From assembly GCF_022763525.1 (NCBI RefSeq), contig NZ_JALEGG010000246.1, positions 1-50,281 of the forward strand: a stretch of 50,281 nt of DNA, written 5' to 3'. The notes below the pieces were generated by a model. It was not told the origin of the DNA, made no database searches, and saw only the letters and a program-made list of their open reading frames with translations. Below, one piece after another: positions 30,119 through 39,399 of the stretch; position 1 is the first letter of the stretch; the number at the start of each line of letters is the position of its first letter. A program made the translations under genes and the position numbers. This DNA comes from Acidovorax sp. (GTDB lineage: Bacteria; Pseudomonadota; Gammaproteobacteria; Burkholderiales; Burkholderiaceae_C).

Positions 30119-30775
30119 ATGAACCATCGACTCCTTCCGATCCTCCTCCTGACGGCCCTGGCCAGCCTCACCGTGGGTGTGGCCCATGCTGAAAAGGCCG
30201 ACCGCGCCAAGCCCATGAACATCGAGGCCGATGCGCTGCGCCACGATGAGCTCAAGCAGACCAGCGTGTTCTCCGGCCGCGTGGTCATGACCAAGGGAAG
30301 CATCGTGCTGCGGGGAGCCCGTCTGGATGTGCGCCAGGACGCCGATGGCTACCAGTACGGCGTGGTAACGGCCGAGCCCGGCAAGCGCGCCTTCTTCCGC
30401 CAGAAACGGGACACCCTGCCGGGCGCGCCCGAAGAGTTCATCGAGGGCGAAGGCGAAGTCATCGAATACGACGGCAAGGCCGACAACGTCAAGTTCATCA
30501 CCCGGGCGGAACTGCGCCGCTACCGGGGCGCGGTGCTCAGCGACGAGATCACGGGCGCCGTGATCGTCTACAACAACCTGACCGATGTGTTCACCGTGGA
30601 CGGCAAGCGTGCCGCCCCCAATGCAGCGGGCGACGCCCCGGCACCCGGCAGTCGCGTGCGTGCGGTGCTGGCGCCCAAGGAGCCGCCACCCGGCACGGTG
30701 GCTCCGGAAGCGGCTCCTCCTGCATCGGCACCGGTGCTTCGCCCCAGCAACAGCCTCGGCGGCGGCACGAAGTGA
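30119..30775 (+). CDS. lptA: LPS transport periplasmic protein LptA
   Basis: LptA forms the periplasmic bridge that carries LPS from LptC to LptD. The 218-residue protein has a signal peptide (about 1-24, ending VAHA) and an OstA/LptA beta-jellyroll domain (about 30-165) with [21 protein letters not shown] Pro/Ala-rich tail of about 45 residues follows, which is longer than in E. coli. The stop overlaps the lptB start in GTGA, so translation is coupled. lptC, usually upstream, is absent here; dsbA and its terminator take that place. The frame is open to 30077, but the signal sequence sets the start. Confidence 0.92.
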   Translation: MNHRLLPILLLTALASLTVGVAHAEKADRAKPMNIEADALRHDELKQTSVFSGRVVMTKGSIVLRGARLDVRQDADGYQYGVVTAEPGKRAFFRQKRDTLPGAPEEFIEGEGEVIEYDGKADNVKFITRAELRRYRGAVLSDEITGAVIVYNNLTDVFTVDGKRAAPNAAGDAPAPGSRVRAVLAPKEPPPGTVAPEAAPPASAPVLRPSNSLGGGTK

Positions 30776-31584
30776 GCGGGGTGGCCATGGATACGGGTGC
30801 CCCTGTGCACGCGGGTGATCGGCTGGGGCCGGATTCGCAGGCGGGCAGCCGCCTGGAAGTGCAGCACCTGGCCAAGTCGTACGGCAGCCGCAAGGTCGTC
30901 AAGGACGTGTCGCTGGTGGTGCAAAAAGGCGAGGTCGTCGGGCTGCTTGGACCCAACGGCGCCGGCAAGACCACCTCGTTCTACATGATCGTGGGCCTGG
31001 TGCGCAGCGATGCGGGCGACATCCGCATCGACGGCCAGTCGGTGGCGCACATGCCCATCCACCGCCGCTCGCGCCTGGGACTGTCCTACCTGCCGCAGGA
31101 GGCGTCCATCTTCCGCAAGCTGTCCGTCGAAGAGAACGTGCGCGCCGTGCTGGAACTGCAGCGGGGCGACGATGGCCAGCCGCTCGCCCGCGCCGTCATC
31201 GAAGAGCGCCTTACGGCCCTGCTGCAGGAGCTGCGGGTGGACCACCTGCGTGAATCACCCGCCATGGCCCTGTCGGGTGGCGAGCGCCGCCGGGTCGAGA
31301 TCGCGCGCGCCCTGGCCACGCAGCCGCGCTTCATCCTGCTGGACGAGCCCTTCGCCGGCATCGACCCCATCGCCGTGATCGAGATCCAGCGCATCATTGG
31401 TTTCCTCAAGGCGCGCGGCATCGGCGTGCTCATCACCGACCACAACGTGCGCGAAACCTTGGGCATCTGCGATCACGCCTTCATCATCAGTGATGGCCGC
31501 GTGCTGGCGCAGGGCACGCCCTCCGAGATCGTGGACAACGCCGAGGTGCGCCGCGTGTACCTGGGCGAGCACTTCAGGATGTGA
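30772..31584 (+). CDS. lptB: LPS export ABC transporter ATPase LptB
   Basis: LptB powers LPS extraction from the inner membrane with LptF and LptG. The 270-residue ATPase has Walker [10 protein letters not shown] near 63-71, the signature [15 protein letters not shown] near 165-179, Walker [14 protein letters not shown] near 187-199, and the H-loop TDHNVRETL near 222-230. An extra leader of about 28 residues precedes the usual start. The GTG at 30772 overlaps the lptA stop; an ATG at 30787 is the other option. The stop overlaps the rpoN ATG (ATGA-type overlap, sharing one base). This fixed order lptA-lptB-rpoN is a proteobacterial hallmark. Confidence 0.94.
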   Translation: MSGVAMDTGAPVHAGDRLGPDSQAGSRLEVQHLAKSYGSRKVVKDVSLVVQKGEVVGLLGPNGAGKTTSFYMIVGLVRSDAGDIRIDGQSVAHMPIHRRSRLGLSYLPQEASIFRKLSVEENVRAVLELQRGDDGQPLARAVIEERLTALLQELRVDHLRESPAMALSGGERRRVEIARALATQPRFILLDEPFAGIDPIAVIEIQRIIGFLKARGIGVLITDHNVRETLGICDHAFIISDGRVLAQGTPSEIVDNAEVRRVYLGEHFRM

Positions 31585-33167
31585 TGAAGCCAGGACTGTC
31601 GCTGCGCGTCTCGCAGCATCTTGCCCTCACGCCCCAGCTGCAGCAGTCGATCCGGCTGTTGCAGCTGTCCACACTCGAACTCTCGCAGGAAGTCGAGCAG
31701 ATGCTCGACGAGAACCCGTTCCTCGAGCGCACCGCAGACGAGGCACCGCGCGAGGAGTTCGGGCTGGAAGCAGAGAACACGCCCGCGCAGGCCGACGACT
31801 ACAGTGCGGACGATGCTATTTTTTCAGGAGCTGCCAGCGCAAGTACCACCAGCGCTGAGGGCCCCAGCGATGTGGACTCTCCTTCCGGTGGCGCCGACGA
31901 GCCCGACTGGAGCGGCGATGGCACCGTGGAGATGGCGCCCAATGACGCCGAGTGGGGCGGTGACGCCCCCGCCCGCAACCGCAACGACTCCGATGGCGAG
32001 GAAGCCGATGCCACCGAGCTGGCGCGCACGCACGAGTCGCTCACGGCTTTCTTGCATCGGCAGGCGCTGGCGCTGCGCCTGTCCGAGGTGGATACGGCCG
32101 CCCTGCGTTTTCTGATCGAATCGCTCAACGACGACGGCTACCTCGAAGAATCCCTGCAAGATCTGGCCATCAGCCTGGCCGGACCCGAGGATGTGGAGCA
32201 GGTCGAGGAGCTAGTGCACCGTTTCACGGTGGCGCAGCGTTTGCTGCAGACCCTGGAGCCCGTGGGTGTGGGCGCGCGCAACCTGGCCGAATGCCTGACC
32301 TTGCAGCTCAAGGCGATGGACGCCGATGAAGAGGGCGACCCCGACACGGTGCAGACCGCGCTGCGCATCTGTCAGCAGCCTCTGGAGATGCTGGCGCGCC
32401 GCGACATCCGCCGCCTGACCCAGCTGTGCGGCGCCAGCGAGGAGCGCACGCGCGCCGCCATGGCCTTGATTGCACGCCTGGAGCCCCGGCCGGGCCGCCG
32501 CTTCGCCAATGTGGAGCGCAACATCATCGTTCCCGACGTGATCGTGCGCAAAGCCGGGCGTGCCAATGGACGCGATGGCCAGCACCAGTTCATCGTCAGC
32601 CTCAACCCCGATGTGATGCCGCGCCTGCGCGTGCACGACATCTACGCCGGTGCGCTGCGCGGCCACAAGGGCGGCGAAGGCCACCAGGGCATGCAGCAGC
32701 GCCTGCAGGAGGCGCGCTGGTTCATCAAGAACATCCAGCAGCGCTTCGACACCATCCTGCGCGTCTCGCGCGCCATCGTGGAGCGGCAGAAGAATTTCTT
32801 CACCCACGGCGAGCTGGCCATGCGCCCGCTGGTGCTGCGCGATATCGCCGACGAACTGGGCTTGCACGAGTCCACCATCAGCCGCGTGACCACGGCCAAG
32901 TACATGGCCACGCCGATTGGCACTTACGAGCTCAAGTACTTTTTTGGATCGGGCCTGGGCACCGAAACGGGCGGCAATGCGTCCAGCACCGCCGTGCGCG
33001 CACTCATCAAGCAGTTCGTCGCAGCCGAGAACGCGGCCAAGCCGCTCTCGGACAGCCAGATCGCCGAGATGCTCAAGGAGCAGGGGATCGAATGCGCGCG
33101 CCGCACCGTGGCCAAGTACCGCGAGGCGCTCAAGATCGCACCGGCCAACTTGCGCAAGACGCTGTAG
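31584..33167 (+). CDS. rpoN: RNA polymerase sigma-54 factor
   Basis: Sigma-54 directs RNA polymerase to -24/-12 promoters and needs AAA+ activators. The 527-residue protein has the glutamine/leucine-rich activator-interacting region (1-50, LALTPQLQQSIRLLQLS), an acidic linker (about 50-145), the core-binding domain, a helix-turn-helix and the RpoN box ARRTVAKYRE near 508-517. It is about 50 residues longer than E. coli RpoN because of the acidic linker, part of which (31814-31850) is encoded by a copy of the dispersed repeat. The start overlaps lptB. In many bacteria hpf and ptsN follow; here they do not. Confidence 0.96.
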   Translation: MKPGLSLRVSQHLALTPQLQQSIRLLQLSTLELSQEVEQMLDENPFLERTADEAPREEFGLEAENTPAQADDYSADDAIFSGAASASTTSAEGPSDVDSPSGGADEPDWSGDGTVEMAPNDAEWGGDAPARNRNDSDGEEADATELARTHESLTAFLHRQALALRLSEVDTAALRFLIESLNDDGYLEESLQDLAISLAGPEDVEQVEELVHRFTVAQRLLQTLEPVGVGARNLAECLTLQLKAMDADEEGDPDTVQTALRICQQPLEMLARRDIRRLTQLCGASEERTRAAMALIARLEPRPGRRFANVERNIIVPDVIVRKAGRANGRDGQHQFIVSLNPDVMPRLRVHDIYAGALRGHKGGEGHQGMQQRLQEARWFIKNIQQRFDTILRVSRAIVERQKNFFTHGELAMRPLVLRDIADELGLHESTISRVTTAKYMATPIGTYELKYFFGSGLGTETGGNASSTAVRALIKQFVAAENAAKPLSDSQIAEMLKEQGIECARRTVAKYREALKIAPANLRKTL

Positions 33168-33368
33168 CGCAGCGCGTTGGGCGCTGTCCCGCGGCCTTGC
33201 GCAGGGCTGCGCGGCACCGCACCCCGGCCGCCTTCATGGGGGGGATCTGAACACGGGGCGTGGATGGTTGGCGAGGTGCGCACTGCACGCCCGCAGCCCC
33301 ACGGCTCCTTCTCCTACAGAGCCCCCCGGGCGCCCTTTGCACCATGGACCACCTTGAAAGGAACGCCC

Positions 33369-34565
33369 ATGCTTGCAATGAACTACCGCGGCCCCTACCG
33401 CGTGCGCGCCGCCCACAAGCAGGAACCCGAGATCGAGCACCCCAACGACGCCATCGTGCGCGTGACGCGCTCGTGCATCTGCGGCTCGGACCTGCATCTC
33501 TACCACGGCCTGGTGCCCGACACGCGTGTGGGCACCACGTTTGGTCACGAGTTCACGGGCGTGGTCGAGGCGGTGGGCTCGTCAGTGCAGAACCTCCAGC
33601 CGGGCGACCATGTGCTGGTTCCCTTCAATATCTTTTGCGGCAGCTGCTACTTCTGCCAGAAAGAGCTCTACAGCAACTGCCACAACACCAACCCCGAGGC
33701 CACGGCGGTGGGAGGCATCTATGGTTACTCGCACACCACGGGGGGCTACGACGGCGGCCAGGCCGAGTACGTGCGTGTGCCCATGGCCGACCTCGGGCCC
33801 ACGGTGATCCCGAAGGACATGGACCTGGACGACGCCGTGCTGCTGACGGACGCCCTGCCTACCGGCTACCAGGCCGCAGAGATGGGCGATATCGAAGAGG
33901 GTGACACCGTGGTCGTGTTTGGCGCCGGTCCGGTGGGCATCTTCGCTGCCAAGTCCGCCTGGCTGCTGGGGGCCGGGCGCGTCATCGTGGTCGACCATGT
34001 GGAATACCGGCTGGACTTTGTGCGGCAATACGCGCAATGCGAAACGGTGGATTTCAAGGGTGTGCGCGACATGGCGGTGCACCTCAAGAAAATGACCGAT
34101 GGCTTGGGACCCGACGTCTGCATTGACGCCGTGGGCTGCGAGGCTGCAGGTTCGGCCCTGCAGACGCTCACAGGCGTGCGCATGAAGCTGCAGGGCGGCG
34201 CTGCCACGGTGCTGCACTGGTGCATCAATTCCGTGCGCAAGGGCGGCAGGGTGTCGATCGTGGGCGTGTACGGTCCCACGTTCAACGCCGTTCCCATCGG
34301 CAACGCGGTGAACAAGGGCCTCACACTGCGCATGAACCAGGCCAGCGTCAAACGCCACCTGCCGCGGCTCATCGAGCACGTCCAGGCCGGCCGCATCCGC
34401 CCGCGCGACATCATCACCCACCGCTTTGCGCTGGAAGACATTGCCGACGCGTACCACATCTTCTCCAGCAAGCTCGACCAGTGCATCAAGCCCGTCATCG
34501 TGCCGCGCTCGGCTGCACAGCGATCGACCGATCCCAAGGAGCCCATTCATGCACACGCACATTGA
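33369..34565 (+). CDS. zinc-dependent alcohol dehydrogenase (formaldehyde-dehydrogenase-like)
   Basis: The 398-residue medium-chain dehydrogenase has catalytic zinc ligands in CICGSDLHLYHG (about 35-46) and GHEFTG (about 58-63), a structural-zinc Cys cluster CGSCYFCQKELYSNC (about 90-104), and a Rossmann loop VVVFGAGPVGIFAAKSAW (about 179-196). The pattern is closest to glutathione-independent formaldehyde dehydrogenases and threonine-dehydrogenase-like enzymes. The substrate is not shown. AAGGAA precedes the ATG; an open frame to 33177 has no support. The last 17 bases overlap the next gene, so the two are coupled. The 201-base gap before it contains no clear promoter. Confidence 0.9.
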   Translation: MLAMNYRGPYRVRAAHKQEPEIEHPNDAIVRVTRSCICGSDLHLYHGLVPDTRVGTTFGHEFTGVVEAVGSSVQNLQPGDHVLVPFNIFCGSCYFCQKELYSNCHNTNPEATAVGGIYGYSHTTGGYDGGQAEYVRVPMADLGPTVIPKDMDLDDAVLLTDALPTGYQAAEMGDIEEGDTVVVFGAGPVGIFAAKSAWLLGAGRVIVVDHVEYRLDFVRQYAQCETVDFKGVRDMAVHLKKMTDGLGPDVCIDAVGCEAAGSALQTLTGVRMKLQGGAATVLHWCINSVRKGGRVSIVGVYGPTFNAVPIGNAVNKGLTLRMNQASVKRHLPRLIEHVQAGRIRPRDIITHRFALEDIADAYHIFSSKLDQCIKPVIVPRSAAQRSTDPKEPIHAHAH

Positions 34566-35106
34566 AAACACGCCTCCGGGCCCTCGCGCGCAGGCGGACC
34601 GTTCGGCCATCACCGGTTGGGGCGCTGACCTGGACCATGCCAACCGGCCGGCGTACCCGATGGAGCGCACGCCCCCGCGCCTGCACAACCTGCACTGGGA
34701 CCAGCCCTCGCCCCAAGCCGCGAACGTGGAGGTGCTCGTTTCCACCGAGCGCCCGGGCATCACGCCCGTTTTCGGCACCACACTGCCACCCCGCGGCCTG
34801 AGCGGTTCGCTGCGCAGGCTGGCCTTCAAGGCCAGCGAGAACGACCTGCGGCGCTGGATGCTCCTGCTGCTGGCCGACCGTATCGACGTGGTCGAGGGCC
34901 TGCTGCAAGACCTGGCCCGGGGCCATGTGCCCAACGTGCTGGGCGAGATGGGCATCGCTGCCGAGTGGCGCCACAACCGTCGCGCCCTCGTGGGCAAGCT
35001 GCTGCTGCTCGCGGCGCTGGCCACGGCAGCGGCCCTCATTGCCAAGACTTTCCGCGACGATGCGCCGGCGCGCCGCCTGCCCCATCGCAACGCCCAGTTG
35101 CGTTGA
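34549..35106 (+). CDS. small protein with C-terminal membrane helix, linked to the dehydrogenase
   Basis: The 185-residue product has a hydrophilic N-terminal part (about 1-75, rich in Pro, Arg and His), a likely helical middle (about 80-140, FKASENDLRRWMLLLLADRI) and one membrane segment near 148-168 followed by a basic tail. AAGGAG precedes the ATG, which overlaps the end of the dehydrogenase gene, so it is made with that enzyme. I do not recognise the family. It could anchor or assist the dehydrogenase at the membrane (inference only). Confidence 0.72.
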   Translation: MHTHIENTPPGPRAQADRSAITGWGADLDHANRPAYPMERTPPRLHNLHWDQPSPQAANVEVLVSTERPGITPVFGTTLPPRGLSGSLRRLAFKASENDLRRWMLLLLADRIDVVEGLLQDLARGHVPNVLGEMGIAAEWRHNRRALVGKLLLLAALATAAALIAKTFRDDAPARRLPHRNAQLR

Positions 35107-35129
35107 AGCGGAGAGCCTTGGAAAGCATC

Positions 35130-35182
35130 TGCCTGTGACGCTTGCCCAGTAAGCGGTAAATGCTACATAAAAGATAGCAAAC
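35130..35182. repeat. GCGCTTG/GATAGC dispersed repeat
   Basis: This intergenic copy includes GACGCTTGCCCAGTAAGCG, ATGCTACATAAAAGATAGC. It is degenerate and lies between the small membrane protein gene and the methyltransferase gene. Confidence 0.5.
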
Positions 35183-35347
35183 CGGTGCGACTTCGGAGGG
35201 AGTGGTTCTTCGATTCGCCTCGCAACGTCCGCCCGCCCGCTGCGCCCTGCCAGGGCCTGTACATGGTTCACTTCCTCCCGGGCTCTTCCCACGGCAGGGT
35301 TGGCGGCGCTGCAGGGGGAACGCTGCAGGGCTTATCCTTGCCCTGTT

Positions 35348-36640
35348 ATGAACCAACTTCAACTATTTCTCCCCTGCGCCGCGGGCGTGGAGGGCTTCCT
35401 GGCCGACGAGGTGCATGCGATCACGGGCCTCACGGGCCAGGACCTGCTGATGGGCCGGGGTGGGGTGCTGCTGCGCGCCTCGTGGCGCCAGGCGCTGCTG
35501 CTCAATCTGCACAGCCGCCTCGCCCAGCGCGTGCTGGTGCAGCTGGCACACCGCCCCTACCGCTCGGAAAACGACCTCTACGCCATGGCCAGCGATGTGG
35601 CCTGGGAGATCTGGTTCACCACGCGCCAGACCTTCAAGGTCGAGGTGACCGCCCAGCACAGCCCGCTGCAAAGCCTGAACTTCGCGGGCCTCAAGGTGAA
35701 GGATGCCGTGGCCGACAGATTCCGCCACAAGAGCGGCGTGCGCCCCGACGTGAACACCCAGTGGCCCGATGTGCGCATCCATCTGCACCTGACCACCGAC
35801 GAAGCCACCCTCTACATCGACACCAGCGGCGAACCCCTGTTCAAGCGCGGCTGGCGCGAGGACAAGGGCGATGCCCCGCTCAAGGAAACCCTGGCCGCCG
35901 CCATGATCGCCGCCAGTGGCTGGGACCCCCACGGCGACAACCCCCAGCCCCTGTACGACCCCTGCTGCGGCAGCGGCACCATCGTGGTCGAGGCCGCGCA
36001 GATCGCGTGCCGCATCCCCGCAGGCATGTTGCGGCGCTTTGCGTTCGAGAAACTGCTGCCGTTCCAGGCCCATGTCTGGACTGCTATCAAAAGCGAAGCT
36101 GAAAGCGCAATACAGACCAGCGCAGTGCCCATTTTTGGCAGTGATGTGGCCTTCCGCATGGTCGATTTTGCGCAGCGCAACGCCGAGCGCGCAGGCGTGG
36201 CCCAGGCCGTGCAGCTGCGCGGCGGCGACGCCCTGCAGCGCATGCCACCCTGCGAGCAACCCGGTGTGATGCTGCTGAACCCGCCCTATGGCGAGCGCAT
36301 TGCCGCCGCCGGAGCCGCAGGTCGCAACGCCAGCGAGCGTGCCGCCGACCGCGCCCAGGGCCGCGCCGTGGGCCGCGAAGAAGCGCAGGCCGAGGATGGC
36401 GGCGAGTTCTTCAGCCAGCTGGCCGCCCACTGGAAGAAGAACTACAGCGGCTGGACCGCCTGGATGCTCACGCCCGACCTGAAACTGCCCGGCAAGATGC
36501 GCCTGAAGGAATCGCGCCGCGTGCCCATGTGGAACGGCCCCATCGAATGCCGCATGTTCCGCTTCGACATGATCAAGGGTGCTGTGCGCGACCGGGCTGC
36601 CAAGCCTGCCCCCGATGGCGGTCCACGCCATGAAGGTTGA
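35348..36640 (+). CDS. THUMP-domain class I RNA methyltransferase (RlmL N-domain-like)
   Basis: The 430-residue protein has an N-terminal ferredoxin-like and THUMP region (about 1-165, FLPCAAGVEGFLADEV) and a SAM-dependent methyltransferase domain with motif I at D204 (DPCCGSGT) and motif IV at N311 (NPPYGER). The NPPY motif indicates N-methylation of a nucleobase, most probably G2445-type of 23S rRNA. An Ala/Arg/Glu-rich insertion of about 35 residues follows motif IV. Residues about 245-258 read through a dispersed-repeat-like sequence yet still fit the family. It may be the RlmL-type enzyme without the C-terminal RlmK half. TATCCT lies 9 bases before the ATG with no ribosome site. It overlaps the PIN gene. 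Confidence 0.85.
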   Translation: MNQLQLFLPCAAGVEGFLADEVHAITGLTGQDLLMGRGGVLLRASWRQALLLNLHSRLAQRVLVQLAHRPYRSENDLYAMASDVAWEIWFTTRQTFKVEVTAQHSPLQSLNFAGLKVKDAVADRFRHKSGVRPDVNTQWPDVRIHLHLTTDEATLYIDTSGEPLFKRGWREDKGDAPLKETLAAAMIAASGWDPHGDNPQPLYDPCCGSGTIVVEAAQIACRIPAGMLRRFAFEKLLPFQAHVWTAIKSEAESAIQTSAVPIFGSDVAFRMVDFAQRNAERAGVAQAVQLRGGDALQRMPPCEQPGVMLLNPPYGERIAAAGAAGRNASERAADRAQGRAVGREEAQAEDGGEFFSQLAAHWKKNYSGWTAWMLTPDLKLPGKMRLKESRRVPMWNGPIECRMFRFDMIKGAVRDRAAKPAPDGGPRHEG

Positions 36641-37121
36641 ACTGCGCCTACCCGCCGAGGCGCTGGCGGGCGAGCCCGCCCGTCCTGTGGTGGTGGACAC
36701 CAACGTCGCGCTCGACCTGCTGATCTTCAGCGACCCGCGCACAGCCCCGCTGCGCACCTTGCTTGCGCAGGGGCGCCTGGCCTGGCTTGCCACGCAAGTC
36801 ATGCGCGACGAGCTGGAGCGGGTGCTGGCCTATCCGCACATCGTGGAGCGCATGGACTACTACCGCGTGGATGCCGTGCAAGTGCTGGCCGCGTTTGATG
36901 CGCAGGTGCAGCGGGTGGAGATTGCGCCCAAGGTGGCCTATGTGTGCAAGGACGCGGATGATCAGAAATTCATCGACCTGGCGGCGGCGCACGCGGCGAT
37001 CTTGCTCAGCAAGGACAAAGCGGTGCTTTGCATGCGCAAGCGCTTGATGAACCTGGGGGCGGATGTGGCAACGGAGCTGGTACTGAAAGACGCGGACATC
37101 GCTGTGGCAGTGATTGGATGA
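36630..37121 (+). CDS. PIN-domain nuclease-like protein
   Basis: The 163-residue product belongs to the PIN fold found in toxins and in RNA-processing proteins. It begins the fold with VVVDTNVALDLL (Asp near 23) and continues with DELERVL (Glu near 63), CKDADDQKFIDLA (Asp pair near 113) and LLSKDKAV (Asp near 131), which together give the acidic metal site. The gene overlaps the methyltransferase end by 11 bases. No antitoxin gene is beside it, and linkage to an rRNA methyltransferase hints at an RNA-related role, but that is inference. An ATG at 36615 in frame is also possible. Confidence 0.8.
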   Translation: MKVELRLPAEALAGEPARPVVVDTNVALDLLIFSDPRTAPLRTLLAQGRLAWLATQVMRDELERVLAYPHIVERMDYYRVDAVQVLAAFDAQVQRVEIAPKVAYVCKDADDQKFIDLAAAHAAILLSKDKAVLCMRKRLMNLGADVATELVLKDADIAVAVIG

Positions 37122-37176
37122 TGGCCCCGCTTTGAGGGGAGCGCCACAGAAAAGTCGCCCCTGTCGCCAGCGGGGT

Positions 37177-37256
37177 AGGTCGGGTTAGCGCAGCGCAATC
37201 CGACGCTGCCTCGCTTCGGCGCCGGATGTTGGGCACCCCTGCGGCCAACCCGACCT
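37177..37256. repeat. 80-bp inverted-repeat element
   Basis: AGGTCGGGTT (37177-37186) and its exact complement AACCCGACCT (37247-37256) bound a segment that includes GCGCAGCGCAATCCGAC. It resembles widespread GTCGGGTTAGC-type intergenic repeats. It lies between convergent genes and may form a stop structure. Confidence 0.6.
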
Positions 37257-37309
37257 TGACGCTATGCGCCCTTGGCCATCAACCGCGCTCAGGGCCGCGC
37301 CGCCAGCGG

Positions 37310-39223
37310 TCATGGCTGTTCAAAACGGAACGCCTCGGCGGCATGCAGCTGCCACGCTCCCTCGCCCTTCAACTCCAGTACCTGCGTGTGGTGCTGCAAC
37401 ACGGCAGGCCGGTGGGCAATGCTCACCAGTGTCGCGCCGGTGGCGCGCAGGCGCTGGTACAGCGCGGCCTCGTTGGCGCTGTCCAGCGCGCTGGTGGCTT
37501 CGTCCAGGATGACGACGCGGGGCGTGCGGGCCAGCACGCGCGCAAAGGCCAGGCGCTGCTGCTCGCCGGTGGACAGCAGCTTTTCCCAGTCGTGCGAGGC
37601 GTCCAGTCCGCCAACGCGCTCGGCCAGCGCACCCAGCTGCACGTCATCCAGCAGGGCCAGCAGTGCGTCGTCGGCCAGTTCGGTGCATTGGCTCGGGTAG
37701 ATGATCTGGCTGCGCAGCGTGGCGGGCTGCAGGTACGGGCGCTGCGGCAGGAAGAACATGTCCTCCACCGGCGGGTGCTGCACGGTGCCATGGCCAGTGC
37801 GCCACAGCCCCGCCATCGCGCGCAGCAGCGAGCTCTTGCCGCAGCCGCTCGGGCCGGTGATCAGCAGCGCGTCACCCGTGGCGAGCGTAAGCGACAGGTC
37901 CTGCACCAGCAGGCGGCCGAACTGCGGGGTGTGCAGCGTGAGGCTTTCGATGGCCAGCGTGTCGCCTTCGCGCGTGGCGATCAGCGGCGTCGGTGCAGCG
38001 ACCTCAGCTGCAGCCAGGGGCACGGCGCGGCCCGTGGGCGGGATGGAAGACGGCTTGGGCGGCCCCATCTGCTCGGCCCACGGGGTCGGTGCGGCGGGGG
38101 TTTTCAGGGCAGCCTGCGCCAGGGCGTGCAGCCGGTCGATGCCGGCCACGAACCGGCTCAGGCTTTCAAAGTTGTCGACGATCAGCGAGACCGCGGTGAG
38201 CACGGCAGCAAACGCGCCGGCCGCCTGGATGGCGCGGCCGACTTCCAGATCGCCGTTCAGTACATCGTTGGCGAGGATGATGGCCGGCAGCACCAGCGTC
38301 AGCTGGCTGAACGCGCGCTGGTACAGGTTGAGCGAGCGTTGCTGGCGGATGAGCCGCGCGTAGTTGGTGAAGACCGCGTCAAACCGCTGGTCGAGCTGGG
38401 CGCGCTCTTGCGCTTCACCGCGGTAGAAGGCGATGGACTCGGCGTTCTCGCGCAGCCGCATCAGCCCGAAGCGGAAGTCCGCCTCGCGGCGGATCTGCCA
38501 GAAATTCAGGCGGATCAGCGGCGCGCCAAACAGGTACAACGCGCCAAAGGTGCCCAGCAGCGCATACACCGCCAGAAAACCCACCAGCGTGCGCGAGATG
38601 GACCACAGCACGGCGCTGAAGGCCACGAGCTGCATGACCGAGCCAAGGAAGATCAGCAAGAAATGCGTAGAGCGCCCGGTGAAGGTGTTGATGTCCTCGC
38701 TGATGCGCTGGTCGGGGTTGTCGATCTCGCTGGCCGTACCGATCTCATAGTACTTGCGCTCATCCAGGTAGCCGTCCAGAAATCGGTGCGTGAGCCAGCG
38801 GCGCCAGTGGTTGGAGAACGCGTCGCGCATGTAGTAGTAGAAGGCGTACACCGGCACGGCAAACGCCACCACCAGCAGGCTGGCACGCACGGCGCCCCAG
38901 AAGCGGTCCACCTGCTTGGCGGCCAAGGCCGATGTGAGCTCGCCGGTCTTGTCGATGAGCATTACGGCCAACTGCGTTTCCAGCACCATGAGCCCGATCA
39001 GCAGCGCGAGCAGACCCCAGGCGGCGCGCTTCTTGTCGCCCAGCCAGTAGGGACGTGCGACGTCCATGAACTGCTTCCACGCAGACCATGACAACGTGGG
39101 GGGGCGACGGCGGCGGGGCTTGGGAATGGGGGGCGCCGCGTCGGGGGCGGGAGTGGCGCCAGCGCCGGAAACAGGAGATGTGAGGGTGGTGGCGCGGGGC
39201 GAAGCGGTAGCGGAATGTGGCAT
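37310..39223 (-). CDS. ABC transporter, fused permease and ATPase (SbmA/ABCD-like type)
   Basis: The 637-residue half-transporter has a Pro-rich leader (about 1-45), a six-helix membrane domain of the ABC_membrane_2 type (about 55-360, with RWLTHRFLDGYLDERKYY and EIDNPDQRISEDI), and an ATPase domain with Walker A GPSGCGKSS, signature LSTGEQQRLAFAR and Walker B VVILDEATSALD. The motif EIDNPDQRISEDI is typical of the YddA/SbmA/ABCD branch, which moves peptides, vitamins or acyl compounds. It should act as a homodimer in the inner membrane. The substrate is unknown. The start is uncertain: the ATG at 39223 lacks a ribosome site, and a GTG at 39265 is also in frame. Upstream genes point the same way 176 bases away. 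Confidence 0.88.
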   Translation of the reverse strand: MPHSATASPRATTLTSPVSGAGATPAPDAAPPIPKPRRRRPPTLSWSAWKQFMDVARPYWLGDKKRAAWGLLALLIGLMVLETQLAVMLIDKTGELTSALAAKQVDRFWGAVRASLLVVAFAVPVYAFYYYMRDAFSNHWRRWLTHRFLDGYLDERKYYEIGTASEIDNPDQRISEDINTFTGRSTHFLLIFLGSVMQLVAFSAVLWSISRTLVGFLAVYALLGTFGALYLFGAPLIRLNFWQIRREADFRFGLMRLRENAESIAFYRGEAQERAQLDQRFDAVFTNYARLIRQQRSLNLYQRAFSQLTLVLPAIILANDVLNGDLEVGRAIQAAGAFAAVLTAVSLIVDNFESLSRFVAGIDRLHALAQAALKTPAAPTPWAEQMGPPKPSSIPPTGRAVPLAAAEVAAPTPLIATREGDTLAIESLTLHTPQFGRLLVQDLSLTLATGDALLITGPSGCGKSSLLRAMAGLWRTGHGTVQHPPVEDMFFLPQRPYLQPATLRSQIIYPSQCTELADDALLALLDDVQLGALAERVGGLDASHDWEKLLSTGEQQRLAFARVLARTPRVVILDEATSALDSANEAALYQRLRATGATLVSIAHRPAVLQHHTQVLELKGEGAWQLHAAEAFRFEQP

Positions 39224-39399
39224 GAAAAAAGGAGAAGGCAGGCGAGGCGGTCGCCCTGGCGGCACGATAGCGCCGCACCAGCGTGCGGCCTGTCAGCCGA
39301 CGCCGACCCATCCCCTCGGCGGGTTGCGCCAGGTGGGGCGCTGGAGCGCGTTGCGCCAGGGCGCTGCAGCCCAAGGCGCGAGGCCCAGCCCACCCTCGA

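Noticed and set aside
33177-33368. Longer alcohol dehydrogenase frame starting at 33177
   Set aside because: A good ribosome site precedes the ATG at 33369, and the family N-terminus begins there.
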